DNA of 11,947 nt. Source: Paludibacteraceae bacterium (lineage in GTDB: Bacteria; Bacteroidota; Bacteroidia; Bacteroidales; Paludibacteraceae). The position numbers were made by a program, and so were the translations under genes. The notes below the pieces were generated by a model that worked only from the letters and a program-made list of their open reading frames with translations, was not told the DNA's origin and did no database searches. The stretch spans positions 1 to 11,947 of the forward strand of contig JAFYMM010000191.1 of assembly GCA_017550055.1 (NCBI GenBank), given 5' to 3'. This document shows positions 6,516 to 11,947 of this stretch, one piece after another (the stretch's first letter is position 1; each line of letters starts with the position of its first letter).

Positions 6516-6551
6516 GAGGTATGTGTAAATTCACATACCTCGCTTTTTTTT
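6516..6551 (+). terminator. Intrinsic terminator of the ribosomal-protein operon
   Basis: A perfect 10-bp stem, GAGGTATGTG (6516-6525) with CACATACCTC (6532-6541), has loop TAAATT. It is followed by GC and eight T. It lies 24 bases after the DUF4295 stop and separates this operon from ftsY. Confidence 0.93.
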
Positions 6552-6581
6552 ATTATGCTCCCTTTTTTGTGTTGCAATACC

Positions 6582-6726
6582 CACTCACAGTGTGTATCGA
6601 ACCCTTAAATTTCACCTTACCCTCAAGCAAGGTGCAAGCAAACTGCAAGCAAGAAAACAGTCAAAAAACAACACACACTCACAGTGTGTATTTTCAATTC
6701 AAAACCATCGCAACCCCAAATTTCAC
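6582..6726. repeat. Two imperfect copies of a composite repeat
   Basis: The 16-mer CACTCACAGTGTGTAT occurs exactly at 6582-6597 and 6676-6691. It contains the palindrome CACAGTGTG-like core, and the second copy extends to a hairpin ACACAC/GTGTGT. Each copy is followed by AACCC, one or two T or C, and AAATTTCAC (6600-6615, 6712-6726), at different distances. This looks like an old duplication with later insertions. Confidence 0.75.
6624..6656. repeat. Three 11-bp direct repeats with core CAAGCAA
   Basis: CAAGCAA starts at 6624, 6635 and 6646, each 11 bases apart, about one helical turn. The four bases between cores differ (GGTG, ACTG, GAAA). The phasing is what an array of protein-binding sites would show, but three short copies could be chance or slippage. 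Confidence 0.6.
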
Positions 6727-6753
6727 TAAATGCAAAAATACCTCCCTTAAAAT

Positions 6754-6784
6754 TATGTAATACCAATAATTTTTTGTAACTTTG
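6754..6784 (+). promoter_or_regulatory. Promoter of the ftsY operon
   Basis: TAACTTTG (6777-6784) is a full -7 box. The -33 position 19 bases upstream holds TATG, a partial match to TTTG. The predicted start near 6791 gives a leader of about 120 bases, long for this window, ending in the heptamer repeats. Confidence 0.65.
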
Positions 6785-6877
6785 CTTGCTAAATATTTTG
6801 TATAATCTGAATTGAGTGTTAAGATTTTATCTTTGGCGAAAAATAATTTATTAGGTTTTGGATAAAGTAAAAAAAAT

Positions 6878-6905
6878 CTCAACTCTCAACTCTCAACTTT
6901 CAACT
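6878..6905 (+). repeat. Four tandem heptamers in the ftsY leader
   Basis: CTCAACT occurs three times in a row (6878, 6885, 6892), followed by TTCAACT (6899-6905). The array ends 5 bases before the ftsY ATG, where a ribosome would bind. The 7-bp unit is prone to slippage; a change in copy number would alter the leader but not the protein. Confidence 0.85.
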
Positions 6906-6910
6906 ATACT

Positions 6911-7864
6911 ATGGGCTTTTTCAGTTTCTTTTCTCGTGAAAAAAAGGAGACATTAGACAATGGACTTCAAAAAACAAAACAAAGTGTGTTTGAAAAAATT
7001 AAACGCGCTGTTGTTGGTAAAGATAAAGTGGATGACGATGTGCTTGACAATCTCGAAGAGGTGCTCGTGACATCAGATGTTGGCGTAGAGACCACTGTGC
7101 GTATCATCGAACGCATACAAGAACGCGTGGCTCGTGATAAATATGTTGGTACCGATGAGTTGAATTTTGTGCTTAAAGATGAAATTTGCCAACTCCTTGC
7201 AGAAAACAATTCCGACGATCAAATCTCTTTTGAATCAGAATTGCCAGAAACTCCATACGTCATCATGGTAGTAGGTGTTAATGGTGTAGGCAAAACAACC
7301 ACTATAGGCAAACTTGCACATCAATTCAAAAAAGCAGGTAAAAAAGTTTATCTCGGTGCAGCGGATACATTCCGTGCAGCTGCAGTCGAGCAACTCGTCA
7401 TTTGGGGCGAGCGCGTAGGTGTACCTGTAGTCAAACAACAAATGGGTTCCGACCCTGCTTCTGTGGCTTATGACACTCTTGCTTCTGCAAAAGCCAATGG
7501 TGCCGATGTTGTGATTATCGACACAGCTGGTCGTCTCCACAATAAAGTCGGTTTGATGAATGAGTTGACCAAAATCAAAAACGTAATGCAAAAGGTTATT
7601 CCTAATGCACCGCACGACGTAATGCTTGTGCTCGATGGTTCTACAGGTCAAAATGCCTTCGAACAAGCTAAACAATTCACCAAAGCAACTCAGGTTACTT
7701 CGCTCGCTATCACAAAACTCGATGGTACAGCCAAGGGTGGTGTCGTGATTGGTATTTCTGACCAATTCAAAATCCCAGTGCGTTATATTGGGCTTGGTGA
7801 AGGCATGGAGCATCTTCAGGTATTTGATAAACAAGCATTTGTCGAAACTTTATTTGGTGAGTAA
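6911..7864 (+). CDS. ftsY: Signal recognition particle receptor FtsY
   Basis: SRP GTPase that receives ribosome-SRP complexes at the inner membrane and passes nascent membrane proteins to the translocon. All key motifs are visible: an N-terminal four-helix N domain (about 20-100), G1 GVNGVGKTTT (122-130), the DTFRAAAVEQL insertion-box motif, G3 DTAGR (204-208), LDGSTGQNA, and G4 TKLD (268-271) followed by GTAKGG and the closing GLGEGMEHL. The 317 residues make a compact form lacking the long acidic A domain of E. coli FtsY (497). It starts MGFFSFF, a short hydrophobic, probably membrane-touching helix. No Shine-Dalgarno sequence is seen; tandem heptamers occupy that place. First gene of a probable operon, 9 bases before rimO. 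Confidence 0.97.
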   Translation: MGFFSFFSREKKETLDNGLQKTKQSVFEKIKRAVVGKDKVDDDVLDNLEEVLVTSDVGVETTVRIIERIQERVARDKYVGTDELNFVLKDEICQLLAENNSDDQISFESELPETPYVIMVVGVNGVGKTTTIGKLAHQFKKAGKKVYLGAADTFRAAAVEQLVIWGERVGVPVVKQQMGSDPASVAYDTLASAKANGADVVIIDTAGRLHNKVGLMNELTKIKNVMQKVIPNAPHDVMLVLDGSTGQNAFEQAKQFTKATQVTSLAITKLDGTAKGGVVIGISDQFKIPVRYIGLGEGMEHLQVFDKQAFVETLFGE

Positions 7865-7873
7865 TATAGGCGT

Positions 7874-9166
7874 ATGATTAAGAACAGGGTAGATATAATT
7901 TCGCTTGGTTGTTCTAAGAATCTTGTTGATTCAGAGCAAGTAATGGCTCAGTTTGCCTCTCGCGGTTTTGATGTATTTCATGATTCTTCTGATGTCAAAG
8001 GCCAATATGTCGTTATCAACACATGTGGCTTTATTGGCGATGCAAAAGAGGAATCTATTGAGATGATACTTTCAATGGCGCAAGCAAAAAAGCGTCGTAA
8101 AATAGGCAAACTTATTGTTATGGGTTGTCTTTCTGAGCGTTATCGCGAGGAGTTGAAAGTTGAAATACCAGAAGTAGATGCTTTTTATGGTAAATTCGAC
8201 TGGGTTAATTTAGCAAATGACCTTCTCCAAGACAATCTCTCTACAGAAAATCAACGCGTTATAACTACTCCTTCTCATTATGCTTATATTAAAATAGCCG
8301 AAGGTTGTAATCGTACATGCTCATATTGCGCAATCCCTATTATTACGGGTAAATATAAATCTCGTGCTATTGAATCCATTGTTGATGAGGTAAAAGCGTT
8401 AGTTGCAAAGGGCGTAAAAGAGTTTCAACTCATAGCTCAAGACCTAACTTTCTATGGCTATGATTTATATAAGACTAATAAGCTTGCCGAGTTAGTTCAA
8501 ACTCTTGCTAATATCCCTGGTGTAGAGTGGTTGCGTCTTCATTATGCGTATCCAAATCAATTTCCATACGAGCTTCTTGAGGTAATGCGCAATAATTCAA
8601 ATGTTTGTGCTTATATGGACGTGGCATTACAGCATATTTCAAATAATATTTTGACTCTTATGCGTCGAAATGTTACAAAAGATGAAACTTATGCTTTTGT
8701 TCGTCGCCTAAGGGAAGAAGTGCCAGGAATACATTTGCGTACAACGCTTCTTGTGGGCCACCCCGGTGAAACAGAAGCCGATTTCGAGGAGTTGATGCAA
8801 TTTGTTCAAGATATGCGATTTGAGCGCATGGGTGCTTTTGCTTATTCCGATGAAGAGGGAACCTATTCTAATTTGAATTATCAAGACGATGTGCCTTATG
8901 AAGTTAAGCAAGAGCGAGTTGATAGGCTGATGGAACTTCAAGCGCAAATCTCTGAGGAGATAAATGCACAGAAAGTAGGGCAAACCCTCAAGGTAATAAT
9001 TGACAGAGAAGAGGATGATTTTTATGTGGGGCGCACCGAGTTCGATTCGCCTGATGTAGATGGTGAGGTGTTGATTGTTAAAAATAAGAATTTGGAGATA
9101 GGTAATTTCTATCAAGTCAAAATTACCGACTCCGATATGTATGACCTTTATGGAGAAGTATTATGA
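7874..9166 (+). CDS. rimO: Ribosomal protein uS12 methylthiotransferase RimO
   Basis: Radical-SAM enzyme that adds a methylthio group to the conserved aspartate of ribosomal protein uS12. The N-terminal UPF0004 domain supplies three cysteines of one iron-sulfur cluster (Cys13 in SLGCSKNLVDSE, Cys51 in NTCGFIG, Cys85 in MGCLSERY). The radical-SAM core has CxxxCxxC at Cys145, Cys149 and Cys152 within EGCNRTCSYCAIP. The C-terminal part (about 365-430) fits the TRAM domain that binds the substrate. At 430 residues it has normal length and no missing key residue. The SLGCSKNLVDSE motif and IPIITGKYKSR favour RimO over the tRNA enzyme MiaB. It follows ftsY by 9 bases and overlaps the HU-like gene by 4 (ATGA), pointing to translational coupling. 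Confidence 0.95.
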   Translation: MIKNRVDIISLGCSKNLVDSEQVMAQFASRGFDVFHDSSDVKGQYVVINTCGFIGDAKEESIEMILSMAQAKKRRKIGKLIVMGCLSERYREELKVEIPEVDAFYGKFDWVNLANDLLQDNLSTENQRVITTPSHYAYIKIAEGCNRTCSYCAIPIITGKYKSRAIESIVDEVKALVAKGVKEFQLIAQDLTFYGYDLYKTNKLAELVQTLANIPGVEWLRLHYAYPNQFPYELLEVMRNNSNVCAYMDVALQHISNNILTLMRRNVTKDETYAFVRRLREEVPGIHLRTTLLVGHPGETEADFEELMQFVQDMRFERMGAFAYSDEEGTYSNLNYQDDVPYEVKQERVDRLMELQAQISEEINAQKVGQTLKVIIDREEDDFYVGRTEFDSPDVDGEVLIVKNKNLEIGNFYQVKITDSDMYDLYGEVL

Positions 9167-9444
9167 ATAATAAAGAATTTCAAACAGAGTTGGCTCGACG
9201 TTTAGGCGTTTCGCAAAAGCGTTCTGCCGAATTGCTGAAAGGGTATATTGATACATTAGTGCAACAATTGGCTGATGCCGATGAGTTGCCTTTCTTGTCT
9301 ATGGGTACATTTGAAGTTAAGCAAAAAGAGCAACGTATTATTGTCAACCCTTCATCAAAAAAACGTATGCTTGTGCCTCCAAAATTGGTCTTGAATTTCA
9401 AGCCTTCATTGTCGTTGAAAAATAAATGTAAAGAAGTGAAATAG
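9163..9444 (+). CDS. HU/IHF-family DNA-binding protein
   Basis: Small nucleoid-type protein of 93 residues. The helical N-terminal half includes LARRLGVSQKRSAELLKGYID, typical of HU. The beta part begins LSMGTFEVKQKEQ, and the DNA-bending arm has IIVNPSSKKR with Pro63 at the position of the proline that wedges into DNA in HU. It closes with LNFKPSLSLKNK, like FKPGKALK of HU. It is more diverged than ordinary HU and has an N-terminal acidic loop (DADELP). Its start overlaps the rimO stop (ATGA), and it is followed after 11 bases by a second HU-domain gene, so the two products may dimerise. Whether it binds DNA in general or at special sites is unknown. Confidence 0.87.
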   Translation: MNNKEFQTELARRLGVSQKRSAELLKGYIDTLVQQLADADELPFLSMGTFEVKQKEQRIIVNPSSKKRMLVPPKLVLNFKPSLSLKNKCKEVK

Positions 9445-9450
9445 AGGAGG
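9445..9450 (+). promoter_or_regulatory. Strong Shine-Dalgarno sequence before the HU-LysM gene
   Basis: AGGAGG lies directly after the stop of the HU-like gene, 5 bases before the ATG at 9456. With the motif before rpmG it is one of only two clear Shine-Dalgarno sequences in the window. It fixes the start codon. Confidence 0.75.
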
Positions 9451-9455
9451 ATATT

Positions 9456-10838
9456 ATGACGAAAATTACAAATTCAAATATATTATCTGCGTTTCGTAAG
9501 CAACTTGGTCTCTCTAAGGCCGACGAAGTAGCTTTTGTCGAGGCTTTTCAGTCTGTGTTCGAGGAGGCTCTTTTGCGAGATAAGGTCTTGAAGATAAGTG
9601 GGCTTGGTACGTTTAAGCTGATTGCGGTCGAATCTCGCAAAAGTGTGAATGTCAACACTGGCGAAGAAATCGAAATTGCAGGGCATTACAAGCTTTCTTT
9701 CACTCCCGATGTGGCGTTAAAAGACAAGGTCAATGAGCCTTTAGCGCATCTCGAGACTATGGAATTAGATGCAAACGATGGCAATTCTTCTGAAGTTGTC
9801 GTAGAGCAACCATCTATTGAGCCTCTCAATGTTTCAGAATCTACCGAAGTTCCACAGTCGCAAGACGACCCATTGCAAAAACTAACAGAACAGGCTCTTG
9901 AACTTAAAGATATTCTTGCTGATATACAGGGTTTTGGTATTGTAAGTCAAGATTTAGTCGAAGAAGAAACTATCGTTGAGGCGAAACCTGAAGAAATCAT
10001 AGTTGAGCCAGAAGTTAATAAAGAAGAACAAGAGGTTGATTCCGAAGAAGTTGTTGTTGAAATCCAAGAAGACCCTAAGAGTGAAGAATTGAAGCAAGAG
10101 GAATCAAAACAAGAAGCCCCTAAGCAAGAAGAGCCAAAACAAGAACTCCCTCAAACTCCTATTGTCGAAACTCCAATTGTCGAGCCGTCTCCTAAGTCTC
10201 AAGATTCAACTTCAGTTTTGGGTAAAGACATTGTAAATGCTATAAATCAAGAGGATAATAAGTCCGAAAATAAACGCTCAAAAGGCTGGGTTTGGGTGGC
10301 TGTTATTCTGTTTTTGGGTGTAATTGGCTTGTTGGTATATCAAAATCTCGATTTCTTCTCGCAACCAATCGCCACAGATACAGACGCTTCGCTTATTGCG
10401 GAGGTCGAGCCTGAATCAGAGATTGTTCTCACTGAGCCAGAGGATTCACTCCTTGACGAAAACTTAGAAATAGATACCGTAGAAGCACTTGAGTCTCAAT
10501 TGCCGATAGATTCTATCGTGATTGACAAGACCTCACCTATCTATTCCGAACAATTTTCTGATATATTCAATCGCAAGCGTGAATATACCGAATTTATTGA
10601 TACAGTTACACTTAACGAGGGTAGTCGTCTCACTTGGATTTCGTTTAAGCAATACGGACACAAGGACTATTGGGTCTATATCTATGAGGCAAACCGCGAT
10701 ATAGTCAAAAATCCAAATGCCATCAAGATAGGCACTCAGCTCCGTATTCCTAAACTTGCCCCTGAGTTGATTGACACAACCAATCCCGAAACTATCGAGT
10801 ATGCACGATATTTGCATGATGTTTACGTGAAAAAATAA
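9456..10838 (+). CDS. Membrane-anchored fusion: HU-like domain, acidic linker, one TM helix, LysM-like domain
   Basis: A 460-residue protein of unusual layout. Residues 1-92 fit the HU/IHF fold (ISGLGTFKLIAVESRKSVNVNTGEEI, ending FTPDVALKDKVN). Residues about 100-270 are an acidic Glu/Val/Pro/Gln-rich linker with KQEE/KQEAP repeats (212-232). KRSKGW leads into a single TM helix (277-295); the positive charges before it put the N-terminus in the cytoplasm. A second acidic linker follows (about 300-375). Residues 382-433 fit a LysM domain (VTLNEGSRLTWISFKQYG, then GTQLRIPKL), presumably in the periplasm against peptidoglycan. In the HU arm the usual wedge proline is Val66. It is the last gene of the ftsY-rimO-HU set, with a strong Shine-Dalgarno sequence. 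The domains are clear; the role, possibly linking the nucleoid to the cell wall, is inference. Confidence 0.85.
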   Translation: MTKITNSNILSAFRKQLGLSKADEVAFVEAFQSVFEEALLRDKVLKISGLGTFKLIAVESRKSVNVNTGEEIEIAGHYKLSFTPDVALKDKVNEPLAHLETMELDANDGNSSEVVVEQPSIEPLNVSESTEVPQSQDDPLQKLTEQALELKDILADIQGFGIVSQDLVEEETIVEAKPEEIIVEPEVNKEEQEVDSEEVVVEIQEDPKSEELKQEESKQEAPKQEEPKQELPQTPIVETPIVEPSPKSQDSTSVLGKDIVNAINQEDNKSENKRSKGWVWVAVILFLGVIGLLVYQNLDFFSQPIATDTDASLIAEVEPESEIVLTEPEDSLLDENLEIDTVEALESQLPIDSIVIDKTSPIYSEQFSDIFNRKREYTEFIDTVTLNEGSRLTWISFKQYGHKDYWVYIYEANRDIVKNPNAIKIGTQLRIPKLAPELIDTTNPETIEYARYLHDVYVKK

Positions 10839-10898
10839 TAATTTTAAAATCTTGTTAAATAATTCTAAAACAAACATTTTTTAACGTACCGCATGCTT

Positions 10899-10926
10899 TA
10901 TATTTGCCACTAAAGTGTTAATTTTG
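10899..10926 (+). promoter_or_regulatory. Two candidate -7 boxes for the MoxR gene
   Basis: TATATTTG (10899-10906) and TAATTTTG (10919-10926) both fit TAnnTTTG. Neither has a good TTTG 19-20 bases upstream (TTTT near 10877; CTTT at 10896-10899). Starts near 10913 or 10933 would give leaders of 40-60 bases. No terminator hairpin for the preceding operon is visible between 10839 and 10898, so some read-through is possible. Confidence 0.5.
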
Positions 10927-10972
10927 CACTGAAAACTGAATATAATGTCAAAAAATTAAACAAAAATATATT

Positions 10973-11947
10973 ATGAGTTTTAACACCGTTGATATTAGAG
11001 AATTAAACGAACGCATAGAGCGTCAAAGTGCGTTTGTCGATGCCCTCGTTATGGGTATGAATCAAACTATTGTCGGACAAAAACATCTTGTCGAATCTTT
11101 GCTCATAGGTCTGTTGTCTGACGGACACGTATTGCTCGAGGGTGTGCCTGGTTTGGCAAAAACCTTAGCAATTAAAACCTTAGCTCAACTCATCGATGCC
11201 GACTATAGTCGTATCCAATTCACTCCCGACCTCTTGCCTGCCGACGTAGTTGGTACAATGATTTATAGTCAAAAGAACGAAAATTTTGACATAAAAAAAG
11301 GTCCAGTATTCGCTAATTTCGTATTGGCGGATGAGATCAACCGTGCCCCAGCCAAAGTGCAAAGTGCCCTCCTCGAAGCAATGCAAGAGCATCAAGTAAC
11401 TATCGGCGAAGAAACATTCCGTCTCCCTGAGCCATTCCTCGTGCTTGCTACTCAAAACCCTATCGAACAAGAGGGTACATACCCACTCCCTGAGGCGCAA
11501 GTCGACCGTTTCATGCTCAAAGTGGTCATCACATACCCTCAACGCGACGAAGAGCGTCAGATCGTCTCTGCTCACCTCAAAGGTGGCTTCAATCCTGTGA
11601 AACCAATTCTCAAAGTTGAGGACATTATCGAAGCTCGCAAAGTCGTTCGCGAAGTCTATATGGACGAAAAAATCGAACGCTACATCGTTGATTTAGTGTA
11701 TGCTACACGTTTCCCTGAGGAGTACGGATTGAAAGAATTGAAAAATATGATTTCTTTCGGAGGTTCACCTCGTGCCTCTATCAATCTCGCCTTGGCGGCT
11801 CGTGCATACGCATTCATCAAACGTCGCGGATATGTAATCCCTGAGGACGTTCGCGCTGTGTGCCACGATGTATTGCGCCACCGTATCGGTCTCTCTTACG
11901 AAGCTGAGGCTAACAACATGACTTCTGAAGAAATCATCAACGAAATC
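10973..11947 (+). CDS. MoxR-family AAA+ ATPase, 3'-truncated by window edge
   Basis: AAA+ ATPase of the MoxR type, chaperone-like enzymes that help assemble or activate partner proteins, often ones with von Willebrand A domains. The reading frame from ATG 10973 stays open for 325 codons to the last base. Motifs: IVGQKHLVESLLIGLL, Walker A GVPGLAKT (57-64), Walker B VLADEINRAPAK with Asp120 and Glu121, the insert ALLEAMQEHQVTIG, sensor 1 LATQNPIEQEGTYPLPEAQ with Asn162, and sensor 2 in the later GGSPRA. Family members are about 320-335 residues, so only a few C-terminal residues are missing. The A-rich leader without a Shine-Dalgarno sequence is typical of this genome. In Bacteroidetes such a gene is commonly followed by a DUF58 protein and Bat-type proteins; here that lies outside the window. 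Confidence 0.95.
   Translation, partial: MSFNTVDIRELNERIERQSAFVDALVMGMNQTIVGQKHLVESLLIGLLSDGHVLLEGVPGLAKTLAIKTLAQLIDADYSRIQFTPDLLPADVVGTMIYSQKNENFDIKKGPVFANFVLADEINRAPAKVQSALLEAMQEHQVTIGEETFRLPEPFLVLATQNPIEQEGTYPLPEAQVDRFMLKVVITYPQRDEERQIVSAHLKGGFNPVKPILKVEDIIEARKVVREVYMDEKIERYIVDLVYATRFPEEYGLKELKNMISFGGSPRASINLALAARAYAFIKRRGYVIPEDVRAVCHDVLRHRIGLSYEAEANNMTSEEIINEI

Larger units (their letters stand above)
6552..6910. other. Gene-free spacer with repeats, between the ribosomal operon and ftsY
   Basis: The 359 bases hold no convincing gene. An open frame from 6521 to 6760 begins inside the terminator hairpin and has no coding character. What is present: a 16-bp direct repeat (6582-6597 and 6676-6691), a related second repeat block AACCC-AAATTTCAC (6600-6615 and 6712-6726), three 11-bp direct repeats (6624-6656), an inverted repeat CACCTT/AAGGTG (6613-6634), the ftsY promoter, and four heptamers just before the ftsY ATG. 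A minus-strand -7 box candidate (CAAAAATA on the + strand, 6733-6740) could drive an antisense RNA, but its -33 box is poor. Confidence 0.7.

Noticed and set aside
6521..6760. Open frame of 79 codons on the + strand after the DUF4295 gene
   Set aside because: It begins inside the terminator hairpin, runs through the repeat-rich spacer, and its translation has no coherent domain or amphipathic pattern.
7235..7834. Long antisense frame of 199 codons opposite ftsY
   Set aside because: It lies wholly on the opposite strand of a clear, well-conserved gene. Its Cys/His-rich product is what codon shadowing of ftsY would give, and no promoter or leader is seen.
10839..10898. Terminator after the HU-LysM gene
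   Set aside because: GTTAAA near 10854 could pair with TTTAAC near 10884, but the loop is about 20 bases and the stem is only A/T-rich, so I did not call it.
11180..11575. Antisense frame opposite the MoxR-type gene
   Set aside because: The + strand is coding with complete AAA+ motifs across this whole stretch; the antisense product resembles nothing known to me.

Overview
The window looks like a chromosomal segment of a Bacteroidetes bacterium, most likely order Bacteroidales. The evidence is the AT-rich composition, repeated Bacteroidetes-type promoters (TTTG, about 19 bases, TAnnTTTG), few Shine-Dalgarno sequences, and lineage-typical genes such as a DUF4295 protein and paired HU-like genes. 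All recognisable genes are on the + strand. I found no insertion sequence, phage gene or CRISPR array.

Region 1 (1-1437): the 3' part of folC (folate polyglutamylation), then a promoter and three identical tRNA-Val(TAC) genes in near-perfect 128-129 bp tandem units, closed by a strong hairpin terminator. Region 2 (1514-5573): a polysaccharide-export module. Two paralogous Wza-like outer-membrane lipoproteins are followed by a Wzc-like co-polymerase and tyrosine autokinase. Its C-terminus carries four exact KYGYG repeats and its N-terminus is also tyrosine-rich. No glycosyltransferases, flippase or polymerase are visible here.

Region 3 (5778-6551): a translation operon with bL28 (rpmB), bL33 (rpmG) and a 50-residue DUF4295 protein, with its own promoter and a strong terminator. 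Region 4 (6552-6910): a 359-base gene-free spacer with imperfectly duplicated palindromic repeats, 11-bp direct repeats, the ftsY promoter, and four tandem heptamers abutting the ftsY start. Region 5 (6911-10838): a tight set of genes, ftsY (membrane targeting), rimO (uS12 methylthiolation), a small HU-like protein, and a membrane-anchored HU-TM-LysM fusion. Region 6 (10899-11947): promoter candidates and the first 325 codons of a MoxR-family AAA+ ATPase that runs off the window.

Most genes are core translation, targeting and envelope functions. The best candidate for something poorly described is the HU-TM-LysM protein, which would place a DNA-binding-type domain in the cytoplasm and a wall-binding-type domain in the periplasm on one chain. 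Next come the tyrosine-rich tails of the Wzc-like kinase and the repeat-rich spacer before ftsY.
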